Positions 1-11,040 of a stretch of DNA of 64,000 nucleotides are shown here, in pieces. The stretch's first letter is position 1. Each line of letters starts with the position of its first letter. The stretch spans positions 15,080,265 through 15,144,264 of the forward strand of contig NC_035170.2 in NCBI RefSeq assembly GCF_001659605.2. Direction: 5' to 3'. A model generated the notes under the pieces. That model searched no databases and was not told the origin of the DNA. It was given only the letters and a program-made list of their open reading frames with translations. The translations under genes and the position numbers were made by a program. Source of the stretch: Manihot esculenta (Eukaryota; Streptophyta; Magnoliopsida; Malpighiales; Euphorbiaceae).

Positions 1-175
1 AACTTATTAACTATTCATTGTGGCGTTTGTCGGATTCTCATCTAAATCATTTGATCATTGGTGTTTCAACTTCTCTAAGTGTGGGGTGCCATAGGAGGTG
101 GGTTTATCAGATCTTTGGATTCTATATCTACTTGTGCATATGGGTTTGAGGCATGTGCCATAGGGTTCCACATCA
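1..175 (+). repeat. Truncated LTR 3' end, CRM-like family of element A
   Basis: The stretch aligns by eye with the last 170 bases of the 5' LTR of element A (about 11425-11596). Both share the GTGTTTCAACTTCTCTAAGT block and the terminal GGTTCCACRTCA. It is cut by the left window edge, so whether it is a 5', 3' or solo LTR cannot be told. The bases after the terminal CA are not the expected GGTGGTATCAAAACC primer-binding site but an inverted copy of the LTR end. Confidence 0.75.
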
Positions 176-200
176 GTTGATACCAACTGATGCGGAACCC
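163..200. repeat. 17-bp inverted repeat where two LTR ends meet
   Basis: Bases 163-179 and 184-200 are reverse complements except at one position (T/C), with the 4-base loop ATAC. The left arm is the end of the plus-strand LTR. The right arm, read on the minus strand, is again an LTR end (GGGTTCCGCATCA) followed by GTTGGTATCAA, which resembles a tRNA-Met primer-binding site. The dyad therefore looks like two related LTR ends joined head-to-head, not a transcription terminator. Confidence 0.7.
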
Positions 201-700
201 AGAATCAACATGTAATAAAAAACTCTATCACACAACTTGACAAAGAACAAGACAAAGATATCTTTCAGAAGGTTACTCTACTACACCCCTAACCAACTAA
301 TGTGATTAGAAACATAGATAATCAAGCGAAGGTTGCTCTACCACACCCCTAACCAACCAATGTGATTAGAAACATAGATAATCAAGTGATTCCAGCTTCG
401 AGAACGCCGCAACAAATTCTTGATAAGTTTACTAAGCATGGAGGAGATCCATATTAGAACGCCACAAGGTTAAATCTTGATAAGTTGCTAAATAATGGAG
501 AAAAACAAATATTGTTCATAAAATCATCTTTATTCATTGGCCTCCTATGGCTGCCACCTTAAGAGTGTTTTTATAGCCTTCAAACCCTAATTCTATTGTA
601 GGAAGGTGTAATTACAATATAGGAAGAGTATCTAGTCAAATAGTCAAACCTGAATTATAGTAAAGATCATTTTCCTAAATTATCTTGAAGAAATCTCCTT
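187..700 (-). mobile_element. Minus-strand LTR-like fragment
   Basis: Read on the minus strand this contains a TATA-like GGCTATAAAAACACTC (about 565-580), an AATGAATAAAG polyadenylation-like motif (about 525-540), and the terminal GGGTTCCGCATCA next to a GGTATCAA primer-binding-like site. That is the order expected for an LTR of a gypsy element. The outer (right) boundary could not be fixed; sequence to about 1016 may still belong to it. No coding domain is attached on its internal side because it runs straight into the LTR at 1-175. Confidence 0.45.
271..390. repeat. Two tandem 60-bp units
   Basis: The unit starting GGTTACTCTACTACACCCCT at 271 is repeated at 331 with about six differences, giving an exact 60-base period. 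It lies inside the LTR-like fragment and probably reflects a local duplication in the LTR. Confidence 0.8.
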
Positions 701-1016
701 CCTAAATGGGCTGCACGAATTTGGCTTCTAATATAGGCCAAATTAATTTAAAATAAATCCCACAAAATACTATAAAACCAAAATAATAAAATTGGTCTAA
801 ATGAAATTTAGCCATACATGCATTTCTGAAATTGTGTTGTGTGTCCACATGTGTTGAAGAGAGTGTGACTTGTTTCCTTATTCTCCCATGCGTTTCAAAT
901 ATAGTTCTCATATCGTAAGCCTTGAATTAAGCGATGATAACTTGATTTGTCATAATTTGGAGTTTTTCATTTTAAATCTTTGAAGTATCGTATTATTTTC
1001 TTGCTCGTATCAGATG

Positions 1017-2620
1017 CCATCACTCAGGGAATCTAGAGACGATCATTTTAAACCGAAATGGCCTTGCTATCTCACATTTATTCTTTGCAGATGACCTTAT
1101 TCTGTTTGCGAAAGCCAATCTAGCTCGGGTGGACACCATCAATATAGTGCTTAATGAGTTCTGCATAAGCTCCTATAAAAAAGTCAATAGAGATAAGGCT
1201 CGAGTCTTCTTTTCCAAGAATGTGTCTCGTTCAAATCGCCGTCTGCTTAGCAACCAGCTTAGAGTTAAAGGGACCACTGACTTGGGAAAGTATTTGGGAG
1301 TTTCTCTTCTTCACTGTCAGGTCCGAAAGAACACTTATTAGTATATCATCGATAATATTCGAAGTAGGATCGACGGTTGGAATACAAAGAGCTTGTCATT
1401 GGCGAGATGCATTAGTTTGGCCCAATCAGTTATCATGGCGATTCCTAATTTTAACTAATAGCCATTTGTGACGAGATTGAAAAACTATATTGGATCTTCA
1501 TTTGGGGTTCTACAAGTGAAAAGAGGAAGCTTCCGTTTATCTCAAGGAATCAAATCCAACAACCGAAGGACCAAGCGGGTTTGGGCTTTTGAAGCACCAA
1601 AACTATGAATCAAGCCTTCTACATGAAACTTGCCTAGAGTGTTTTGTTAGAATCTCAATCTTTATGGGTTAAGGTGATTCACTTTAAATACAGAGTGACC
1701 TCTTGTATGACGGCTGCCTTCATAAGAAGAACCAATTGCTCAAATCTTTAGTGAGGCATATGCTCTGTTTAGGACGACTTAAAAAAGGGAGTTATCTGGT
1801 CCACTAGTAATAGGAAGATTGCTTCTTTTTGGATAGATTCATGGCTCAAAGAGGATGTTTGTCTTTCACAGCTAGCCACCCAGCCTATCCCAACCTCCAT
1901 GATGAGTGATGTTAGTAGAAACTGTGTTATGCCTAGGGACAGTGGGACTAGAGATGGATTGAGGTGTTCCTTCCTGTATCGGCCCTGTTGCTCCTGTCAA
2001 AGTGTCACCCGCCTCAGCTGGAGGTGGGTCTATATACTCCTATTTGGAAGTTTGAGGGCTCTGGATAGGAAACAGTTTCTTTTGCGTATAAGGCTCCTTT
2101 GAGGGGCTCCCCTTTGAACAATAACCTATATTGGTTAGTCATCTGGCGTTGGAAGGGACCTCAGTGGGTGTGGGTGTTTCTTTGGCTATGTACCATAGAA
2201 GAATTCTCACTAATATGGAACGTATGAGATGCGATCTATACTCTTCTTGGTATTATATTATGTGCCGTGGAGGAGCTGAGACTACTTGTCATGTTATCCG
2301 AGATTGCTCGGTTGCCACTTTCGTCTCGAAAAGAATTATCCCTCCATCTTTTTAATATGACTTCTTCAATGAGAAGGACTCCACACATGTTTGGCTTGTG
2401 AACAACCTGCAAAAATCCAACCAAGTGCTTGGTGTTCCATGGAACCTCGTTTTTGGTTTTGTCTGTTGGAAGCTCTGGAATGGTAGAAATGAGGTTGTCT
2501 TTAATGGCAATATTAGACAAATGAACCTGAATGTATTTGCCAATCTAGTTATCATAGAAGCTAGATAGTTTAACTCAATCTTGAGCAATGTTCGGTCTCT
2601 ATGGCCATCCCTTTGATGCC
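1017..2620 (+). pseudogene. L1-type LINE remnant (reverse transcriptase to zinc-binding domain)
   Basis: Conceptual translation across several frames gives NGLAISHLFFADDLILFAKA at about 1055-1120. The FADD motif and the following K-N-x-K-x-x-x-FS-type stretch are those of plant L1-clade LINE reverse transcriptases. Further on come DGWNTKSLSLARCISLAQSV (about 1370-1430) and a zf-RVT-like segment (about 2130-2320, with cysteines and a C-H-V-I-R-D-C motif), then a WKLWNGRNEVVFN-like block (about 2470-2515). At least four frame breaks and stops separate these blocks, so no functional protein is made. The N-terminal endonuclease and the start of RT are missing. The order RT, linker, zinc-binding domain is preserved on the plus strand. 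Confidence 0.75.
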
Positions 2621-4090
2621 CACCATGCTACCATGTTAAACTGTTTTTGGTTCATAGAAACAAAAATTTCACCATCTGTACGTTAAGTTTTATCAATCTA
2701 GGTTTGATTCATAGTTCAAAAAATACCAGATTCGAAACATATATACTAAAATTTTTAAACCTAACAATGAAATTTTTTTTTTAAAATATATGAAGGGATT
2801 GTTGTAAAATGAATTTAAATTTTAAAAGATTTTTTGACTTTATTATATTATCTCAAGATTTTTATAACAATTTATAATGATTATTTTTTCAATTATAAAT
2901 AGCTTGTTATCTTTACAAAGAATGATACTCCTATTTTCTATTTTATTTTTTCTCTTCTTTATACTTTGAGTTATAAATTAGAGATAAATTTTTGTTGTCA
3001 TTATCCTGAAAATTAAAATTTCAGAAATTTTTTTTTAATTTTAGGGGATTGCAAAATAAATAGAACAGTATCCAACACGAATTTAATTTTATTACTCTAT
3101 CTTATTTTTTCAACAATTTATTAGTGTTATGATGATAAATTACTAATTTTATTTGATTTTTAATTGATTAATAAAATTAAAATTGTTAAATAAATTTTAG
3201 AAATTTTAAATTTTGAAATTCTAAAACGGAATAGGAATAATGTGATTGTTAAAAATATTTATGATAAATTAATAATATGATAATAAAGAATTAGTTTTAC
3301 TTTTTTAATTGGAAAATAAAATAAAATAAATCAATATTTTGATTAAATATTAACTAATAAAATTCTAATAAAGAATAAGAATCTTAATAGAATTTTAAAG
3401 CCATTTTTTAAGTAAAATTAATCCTATGTTATTTATATGTGAATGCTTTTAATTGATTGAAATAAAATAATAATTTTAATTAGTTGAAATAAAATAACAC
3501 AAAAATTAATTTGATTGGTTTAGGAATCCAATGGAATTTCAAAGAAGAAAATAATATTTAATTGATTGAAACACATGAATTTAACATAAATCAATATTAA
3601 TTAAGTGTAAACTATAATTATCAATTATTATTATTATTATTATAATAATAAATAATTACGTTTTATCGATTAAAATTAATGTATAATAGTAATATATTAT
3701 TTATAAAAATGAATAAAATATATAAAAAAAATTATGCTACGTAAAAACGAGTTAAATAACTACATTGCACGGTTGAAAAATAAAGTATTACCATCAAATG
3801 TGGGAGATGCATTGTATGTGAGCTCTCTTAGCTAAACAGGTTGGAGGATAATTACTAATCCCTCTTCTCTACTGGCTAAAATATTCAATTTTTTAAATTC
3901 ATATATATATATTTTTTTCTGAGCTTCACAAAGTAAAAGGATATTTTGAGGATGACGGAGTATTCTATAGAGAAGAGAAATCCTGAAGAAAGGGGTTAGA
4001 TGGAACTTGGGCAATGAGAAAAATATCTTCTACAAAGAGGACAACTGGGTGGCATACCTCTTTTGAGAAAAATTGAAAACTAAGCAGTAT
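2621..4090. other. AT-rich stretch, no gene seen
   Basis: About 1.5 kb of strongly AT-rich sequence with no open frame of note and an ATT/AAT simple repeat near 3620-3655. It separates the LINE zinc-binding block from an RNase H-like start at 4240, so it may itself be an insertion in the LINE. No clear terminal repeats or target duplication could be read. Confidence 0.5.
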
Positions 4091-4134
4091 CATAATGGTA
4101 ACATCTATCATGTAATTTCCTCCCCGCATCAGAT

Positions 4135-4290
4135 TCCTGGTTGGACTTCACCAATCACCACTACAAGGATGTGGGTTCTTGGTTGGACTCCACCACTACA
4201 AGAATGCGGGTTCCTGGTTGGACTCCACCACCACAGGATTTTGTTAAACTTAACTTTGATGCTGCATTTGATTCTAAGGTTAATGTTGAT
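4135..4290 (+). pseudogene. RNase H domain start of a LINE, with a triplicated leader
   Basis: Bases 4240-4285 translate to a PQDFVKLNFDAAFDSK-like stretch, the usual beginning (W-x-PP-x-x-W-V-K-L-N-x-D-G) of the RNase H-like domain at the C terminus of plant LINEs. Immediately before it, a unit of about 40-45 bp (TTCCTGGTTGGACTCCACCA and similar) occurs three times with small changes. The rest of the domain is missing. It may be the displaced tail of the LINE at 1017-2620. Confidence 0.45.
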
Positions 4291-4885
4291 ATATAAATTT
4301 TTATGCCTATGAAAAAATAATTATTTTTCTTTTATTTAGTAACCTTTAATATTTAAAATATTAAATAATTATTTGTAGAAAAATAAATTACATAAAGTTA
4401 AATATAAAATTGTTCTATCTATGTTGAAGTTAAACAAGATTATTAATTTTCTATTTTTTATTTTATATTGTAAAGAAAATATTTGTTTCATTAATTTTAT
4501 ATAATATCCTCTTTTAGAATTATAAGAAAGCCAAAGCACATATAAAATTATTCTTTTAGCATTGAACTAAAAGTAAAACTATTTATTTATTGCTCTAAAA
4601 AATAAAATATTTATAACTTCGTAAAAAAAAAAAAAGTTATTTGGAACATGTATTTATATTTGAATAAAATTTTAACCAAAATCGACATTTGAAATTCAAC
4701 TTTTTGTACATATATCCTATTATAATAAATATCTATTTATTATATATGACAAATTTAATTTAAATTTTGATTAAATTTACATCTATATGAAAAGATTAAG
4801 ACAATAAATTCAAAATTAAAGCATTTAAATTAAAATAACAAAACGATTTATTTTTCAATTTGCCTAAAAAAAAAAAATTTGTATT
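4291..4885. other. AT-rich intergenic sequence
   Basis: No open frame, repeat structure or RNA gene is recognisable. There are poly-A/T runs, for example near 4624 and 4866. Confidence 0.5.
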
Positions 4886-5508
4886 AAGAAAGAAGTAGCA
4901 TAAGTTTCAGAAACAAGTATTAAAATAGATTACAAGTTTAATCCAGAGGTATACTTTAAACCCTTGAAATCAGAGAACTGGAATTAACACGAAGAATCAA
5001 TCAGCCAGCTAACTGATAACCTAAGCAAGTAATCAATCCGTTCCAAGCAAAACCCTGATTTTTCAACAACAGTTTAGTGTACAAGTCATCCTCAACTATA
5101 TCTGAGCGTACACGCCCGACCAATCAACAATGCTCATTTTACTAGTCCCAGTATTGGTGCTTATCTCTGGTTTCAGAGAATAGGCCTGATTTCCACAGTT
5201 CCTTTGAATTCTCTCTTATGGCCAAAAGATGATAACAGAGAATTGGGTATCTCTCTCTTGGTGCAAACTACAATACCCAGAAAAGCTACGGAAAAAGAAA
5301 AAACAAATCTGCACATGCACGCTTGAGTTCAAAGACGATAAAACCAAAATTTATGGTTACAGAAAAATATATGCCATTTGCAACTTCTAGGAGATGTATT
5401 ACAAAAACAAATATTTCTTGGTGGCTATGGCGAACACCTTCCTTAGCTTCTCACAACCATGAAACTTAACATCAATTATGTACCAAACCTGCACAGCCCT
5501 TTGAAACA
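4886..5508 (-). other. Transcript-like non-coding stretch (possible decayed 3' UTR)
   Basis: Base composition is clearly less AT-rich than both sides and long homopurine runs are absent. On the minus strand the sequence reads like a plant 3' untranslated region, but no open frame longer than about 40 codons is present. No protein match could be recognised. It ends at a run of 20 or more A residues near 5510-5531. The assignment rests on composition only. Confidence 0.2.
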
Positions 5509-5575
5509 GAAAAAAAAAAAAAAAAAAAAAAGGATGAAATAGAAAGAGATTTGGTTGAGAGAAGAACATAGACAC

Positions 5576-5773
5576 TCCGTTTTGGCATTGATTTATTTTA
5601 CAAGAAAAGAATTCAAATAAATTCTTAAAAAATTATGCAAAATTTCAACTTTTAAAAAAAAAATGAAAAATTTTTAGTTAAAAGGAATTGAATTCTTCCA
5701 TTCTAAACAAGCTAATTGTGAGAAAAGAAATTAAGTGAAATGAATTCTTGTGAAAATTTTGATTCCAAACAGA
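5576..5773. mobile_element. Small MITE-like element
   Basis: The left end (CCGTTTTGGCATTGATTT then ACAAGAAAAGAATTC) and the reverse complement of the right end (TCTGTTTGGAATCAAAATTT then CACAAGAATTC) match over about 40 bases with gaps, so the 200-bp segment has imperfect terminal inverted repeats. It has no coding capacity. The target duplication is not clear and the superfamily is not assigned. Confidence 0.4.
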
Positions 5774-6368
5774 TTAAAAGGGTAGAATATTCAGAGAGAA
5801 TTAGGGGAGATACAAATATGCGCATTACAAGATAGCTTCTGCTGAGAGATACAACTCCCAGTCACTGCTTTAACAGAACCAGCCAGCTACCACAAATAAA
5901 CGTCTTTTTTTTTTTTTGAAAGCAACACAAATAAACATCTTTTAACTCCTCGACTACCATATACCACCCTTATTAGCCATAAAGAATAACCCATGGATAT
6001 TGATTATTCGTGTGTGGCCTTGACATTACAAACTGAAAATAAATTTCCATATTATGTTTTTTTTCTTCTAAAATTATACAAAAAAAAATGTAAACACACT
6101 TGTGAAGCGGGTGATATATTTATTGAGTAGTCTATCACACTACAAGAACCCACAACAATCATAATCAAACACAATGGAAAACAGATACCCATTGAAGGTG
6201 TTGAACTAGCAAGGTAGAAAATCAAAGACATAACATAATTGAGAAGACGGAATTGGAGAGAAGAAAAAGTTGCATGCAGAAAAGATCAAAGACCAAGAAT
6301 AAGCAAACAATTCAAAACACAACAGAATGTGGAGAACATAGATTAAATTCCTTTGAAGTGAAGAAATT
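5774..6368. other. Downstream flank of the esterase gene
   Basis: AT-rich sequence with no further open frame. It should contain the 3' UTR and polyadenylation region of the minus-strand gene ending at 6369, but no single strong signal stands out. Confidence 0.4.
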
Positions 6369-7901
6369 TTAGGATGATGCAAAATGCTTAAGGTAGGCTT
6401 CAGCCAGCATTTGGCCCAACTTAACTTGAGATTGAGTTGTTAGGTGGAGATTATCATGTTTGAGTTGCAATCCCTTGGCATCCACACATACCACATTTGG
6501 GATATTAATCCTTTGTTGTGCTTCTCTCACTTTCTCCAAGTATTTCTCATCCCCTGATGCAATTGCTACCTGCATTTCACTCCATTTTCAATTTTTCTTA
6601 ATCTATCTATAAAGTTTTGAATAAAATAATCAAGAATCTAAGCAATATCAGAAATTTACTGTTTACTCCTTATAATATGAGGAAACTTATTAGTTAGACT
6701 TTCATTTTTGAAAAATAAATTAGAACATCTATAAGATATTAAAAAAATCTACTAATTAGTCTTTCCGTTAGTTTTAACCGTTATGATTTACTATTTAGTC
6801 TATGTAGTATGAGATAAATCATTAGCTAGTCTCTTATTTTTGTGAAAATATATGCTAATTAATCCTTACTTATTAAGAATATTTTTTAGATTTTTCTACA
6901 ATATTTACAATAAAAATTAGTGGATGGATATTTTTCAAAACGGATGGACTGTCTAATGGATTTCCCTATAATAAGAACTAAATAGTAATTTTCTCTTGCT
7001 ATTCAGTGCCTTCTATTTATTGTCATGAAATTTAAAATTCTACTTTCTATTCTCATAATGAAACCTAAATCTATTAATAGTCACAAAATAACCATTACAT
7101 TTCAGTAATGCAGTTTACTTTGGATGAAATTGCTAGCTCTTCCTAATTTTAATTTAATTTCTAATGTGAAATAATTATAAGAATGCAATGCTTATTCAAC
7201 AAACATGAATTTTAATTAAAATTTAAATGTTATACTATATAAAATAGATATTTATTTCTCTTATAACTTAAAAATAGCTATAAATAGCAGAGAAAACCCA
7301 CTTCATTCTGCGAATAAATAAATAAATTCATTTAATCCTTGAACTTCCATAACCTAACCTGAACAATTGGAAGAGAAGGCAAAGCCAGATCCTCTCTCAC
7401 ATTCTGAATTAGCTTCTCCATGCTCCCCTGGTACGCCTCAGCATCATGTTCAGTAGACGTGTCGCTCTCTCCTTGGTACCACAACAAACACTTGATCTCT
7501 CCACCTTCCTTCACACTCTCCTTTGCCCGTTTCACCATCGTCTCATACAGCTCCTCCCCACGAGCCCACTCCTTAATCGCCGTCCCACCTACGGCGCACG
7601 GCACCAGACCCACCACCCCGACGCCGCAATCTCTCAGGGAGTTCGCGAATGACATCCCTGGCCCCACTCCGCACACTTTCTTAGTGTCGATGTCGTCATG
7701 GAGAGGTTCATGGGCTTCAACCCACTGAAGCTTGGCGGTGAACCGGAGGATATCTGGATGAGGATGGCATTCCGGCGGGACGTCATGGTCCCAGTGCTGG
7801 TGGTGCTGATGGGGATCTCTAATTACTCCACCCCGACCAGCCATGTTGCTCTGGCCGGATAAGATGAAAATCTGTTTGGGTTTTGAGGAAACTTTTTCCA
7901 T
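6369..7901 (-). CDS. Probable carbohydrate esterase, SGNH/SASA family (At4g34215-like), two exons
   Basis: Exon 1 is 7359-7901 and exon 2 is 6369-6569 (minus strand). They are joined by a phase-0 intron 6570-7358 with donor CAG|GTTAGG and acceptor TGCAG|GTAGC. The product is 247 residues, close to the roughly 260 of the Arabidopsis relative. FILSGQSNMAGRGG near residue 12 is the nucleophile block (Ser of GQSN). A central block holds VGPGMSFAN, VPCAVGGTAIKEW and LLWYQGESD, and the exon 2 block DNLHLTT supplies the Asp-x-x-His pair of the catalytic triad. All blocks are intact with no frame break. The family hydrolyses acyl esters, probably acetyl groups on sugars; the true substrate in plants is unknown. 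No signal peptide is seen, so a cytosolic product is likely. It is the only convincing host gene in the window and starts about 760 bases from the transposon nest. The ATG is followed directly by the conserved region, which supports the start. Confidence 0.9.
6655..6990. mobile_element. MITE inside the esterase intron
   Basis: The left end TTTACTGTTTACTCCTTATA and the reverse complement of the right end (AATTACTATTTAGTTCTTAT) are alike over about 27 bases. Inside, the motif for 'ACTATTTAGTC...TATGAG' is repeated at about 6770-6850. The element is about 336 bp, non-coding and AT-rich, and lies wholly within the intron, away from both splice sites. Confidence 0.6.
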
Positions 7902-8134
7902 TTTCCGGTGGTTGTTAGATCGGTTGCTGGGTCATGAAGTGGGACGCAGGGAACTGAATGGCTCGATGAGGGAAAACGATGGGTATTCACCTAGTCCTCT
8001 TAGAACGAACGTCGTTGACTAGACCTTTCTAATTAATGAATGAGAATAACTATAAAATCCATAGATTTTAAAAAAAATTCACTTAAATCCCTCATTTAAA
8101 GTGTTACAATATTTTTTTATATAATTTATATGGA
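7902..8134. other. Upstream region of the esterase gene
   Basis: This short stretch should hold the promoter and 5' UTR of the minus-strand gene. No canonical TATA box at a convincing distance was identified. The AT-rich inverted-repeat element starts right after it. Confidence 0.3.
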
Positions 8135-8310
8135 CCTTCTTAAAATTTAAGAAAATCTATAAAATAATCTTTTCAGTAAATTTTTAATAATAAATTAATT
8201 TTTAAATTTAATTTCTATCTAATAAAATAATTTTTCGCTAATACAAAATACAAATTGTTATTAATTAACCGTTGACTAGAGATTTTATATTTTTTAATAA
8301 TCAAAAATAT
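8135..8310 (+). repeat. Left arm of an AT-rich inverted-repeat element
   Basis: Read against the reverse complement of 52012-52197 it matches at roughly 75-80 percent by eye, including the distinctive core GTTGACTAGAGATT (8271-8284 versus 52039-52052) and the order of AATTTAATTTCT-type blocks. With element A and its target duplication removed, the two arms would bracket an element of about 880 bp. Confidence 0.6.
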
Positions 8311-8963
8311 CATTTTAAATGTTTACTTTTTTTAATAAAAAATTAAAAAATTTTAATTTTAATTTTAAAATTCAGTGAATTTATTATTTTTATCAATTAC
8401 TATTTTTTATTTATTATCATTATAAATAATTTTAATTTTTAAAATATAAAAATTAATATTCTATAAGTATAAATTTTATACTTGTAAAAATCAATTTAGG
8501 TAAATTCTAATTATATTATGTGTAAGTATAAAAATTAATTTTTAATTTTAGTTAACTATAAAAATTTTTGTATGTATAAAAATTAATTTAGACGGAGTCC
8601 TAAATATAAAAATTAATTTTTAATTTTTAATTGAGTATAAAAATTAATATTTAATTTTTAAATGATAAGAACCAATCAGCACAATTATATAGGAATCAAG
8701 GGAGTAAGGATTCATTTGTGCTTTCTAGTAAAGAAATGCGAGATAGCGAATCTGTTCTATGGAAGTGATAGTAATAAAGTTAAGAAGTTTGAAACAATTA
8801 TGAATTTACATATTTAAGAATAAAAAACATAAGATTTGACTCAATTTGCCATTGGCAAATGTCTTGTGGAGTTTGAAGATACACCTAAAATACTCATCTT
8901 GCTTGAGGTGTGTAATGGAGATGGCGCTGCCTAATTTATTCAACTTTATTATGATGGACTTAC

Positions 8964-11040
8964 TGTAATACTCGGCTAGACCCCGGTATCGGAATTGATA
9001 CCTTCCAGCGGAATTCCCGTTGGAATCCGGAATTTCTCGGATGTCGGAGCCTTTTAGAAGGGTAAAATAAAGGTTTTCTAAAATATTTTTACATGTTTTT
9101 ATGGTTTTAATGAAGAAAGAAATTGAGTTTTGAAAATGAAAAGAGCTTGAGGAAAAACCCAGGTTCGGCCGCCGAACCTCATGTTCGGCCGCCGAACATG
9201 GGGCGGGTGCCGAGGCACTTTTGGCCCCCGAAAGTGGTTTGGCTAGCCACTTATAAAGGGCCCTCTGTCCGAAAATGGACGAGTTTTCTCTCTCCATTTT
9301 CGGGCAAGGTGAGTCTCAGCCACTCCTTGTCGATCTTGTGTTTTTCCTTCAAGTCTCTCATGATTTTGATGAGTTTTTACCTTTGTTTTAAAGATTTTAA
9401 GCTAAAATCAAAGTTTTGAAGCTTGGAGACCCCCAGAGCTCGTTCCTCCATATCTCTAAGTTTGGGATCGCATCTCCTCTCGATCTTCAAGAGGCAAGTG
9501 TAGATCCTCATATTCTCTTATGTTTTAAGTAAGTTTTATGAAGGGTTAAGGGGTTTTGATGCATGTTTAGGCTAGTTGAAAAATGTTAGGGTTTATATTA
9601 GTTAATGATAAATGTGATGCTTAATGTGATGTTTGTTGGGGTTTAGGCTAGTTTTATGCCCCTGTATGCTTGATAATATGTTTATGCATGCTTTTGAGTG
9701 TTGAGTATGTGTTTGGAGGGTTTTGGGAGGCTAAATGTGTGAGGCGAACGGGTTCTGCCATTCTGGAGAACCCAGGTTCGACTGTTGAAACCATGTTCGG
9801 CCGTCGAACCTGCCTGTGGAGGCAGTTTTAGGCCACCTAAACTTGCCCCCGAAGGTTGGTGACTTTCGGCTCTGGAGGGAGTTTCGGCCGCCGAATCTGC
9901 CCCCGAAAATGCCTGACTTTCGGATCTGGAGGGACCTTCGGCCGCCGAACCTGCCGCCGAAAGTCCCCTGCCCAGCCTTCCTTTGCCTGTTTTCCCATGC
10001 ATGTTTATGATGTTTTAGGGGGTTTTTGGGGAGATGTTTAGAGTATGTTTGGTCCCTCATTTGAGTCCACCTGTGTAGGATCGAACCTGAGGAACCGAGG
10101 TGATCAGCAGTGAGATAGTTGCTTCAGAGTTAGTTCAGAGTCAGCCAGAGGTGAGTGGAACTAAACTAATCTTTTATTTCGAAGAATCAAATGTTTTAAG
10201 CATGTTCATGCATCATAATATATATAAGGTTGTTTGCATTAGAGTTCACGAATATGACATATTGCATTATTCATTGTGGGTGTGGATGGACAACAGGACG
10301 ACCCATTAGCCCTCTAGATATCATGTTATGTAATAGAAGTCCTGAGGAGCCCCACCGAAGGCCGGGCACAGAGCTTATGTATGTAACAGAAGTCCTGAGG
10401 AGCTCCACCGAGGGTCGAGCATAGAGAAGAGGGATTTTTGGGTCAGTCCATCCGTGATGTGATTTGTTTGTGATGTGATGCATTTCATGAAAGCATATGT
10501 TTATTAAATTGTTTTTACTGTTCTGCTCACTGGCCTTTTGTAGCTCACCCCTCTCCCCTAACCCCCAGGTTTGCAAGTTCAGGATAGACCGGGAAATCAT
10601 CAAGGTTGAAGGTTGTGTTAAGTGTAATAGATTAGTAGTGGACATGTAATGTATAATGGTATAATGTAATGTTATGTAGAGATATATTCCATGGATTAGT
10701 ATTGTGCTTGGCCCTAATGTATGGTTAATCCCTTTTGGTACATGATCTTAATTAAATGTTTTAATGATGTTATATGTTGAACCAAGCTTGATGTATGTTA
10801 TGTTGACCCAACTAGAGCATTTGATGAGGGCTCTAGTGTGGGGTTTTATGTTTATAGTTATGGTGCATGCACAGGTCAAGCTTGGTATATGGAAAGTTTA
10901 AAATTTTTATGCAAAAGTATGATCATGTATGGGATTTTATCAGATGTACAGGATGTATGTTAGGCTTGCTATGGGTTCCAGCGACCTTAAGTAGATCTGA
11001 ATCCTAGCACCAATAGTGGTCCGGTTTCCGGGTCGTTACA
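8964..11040 (+). mobile_element. Solo LTR B, Tekay/Del family (D subfamily)
   Basis: It starts TGTAATACTCGGCTAGACC and ends GGGTCGTTACA, with a perfect 5-bp target duplication CTTAC at 8959-8963 and 11041-11045. It has the same architecture as the LTRs of D: promoter-side dyad array (9165-9235), TATA (TTATAAAG at 9251-9258), second dyad array (9775-9965), then a 53-bp minisatellite (10338 and 10391). No internal region follows, so it is a solo LTR left by LTR-LTR recombination. Confidence 0.92.
10331..10435 (+). repeat. 53-bp minisatellite in solo LTR B
   Basis: The phrase AGTCCTGAGGAGC occurs at 10338 and 10391, 53 bases apart, within two near-identical units containing CCACCGAAGG-CCGGGC or CCACCGAGGG-TCGAGC. 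The same position in other LTR subfamilies holds different units (56 and 64 bp). Confidence 0.8.

Noticed and set aside
4073..4312. Possible small Pro/Trp/His-rich protein
   Set aside because: The frame is produced by the triplicated 40-45-bp unit and runs into the RNase H-like start in a different frame.
7420..7728. Plus-strand open frames inside the esterase gene
   Set aside because: They are antisense shadows of exon 1 on the minus strand and have no family motif.
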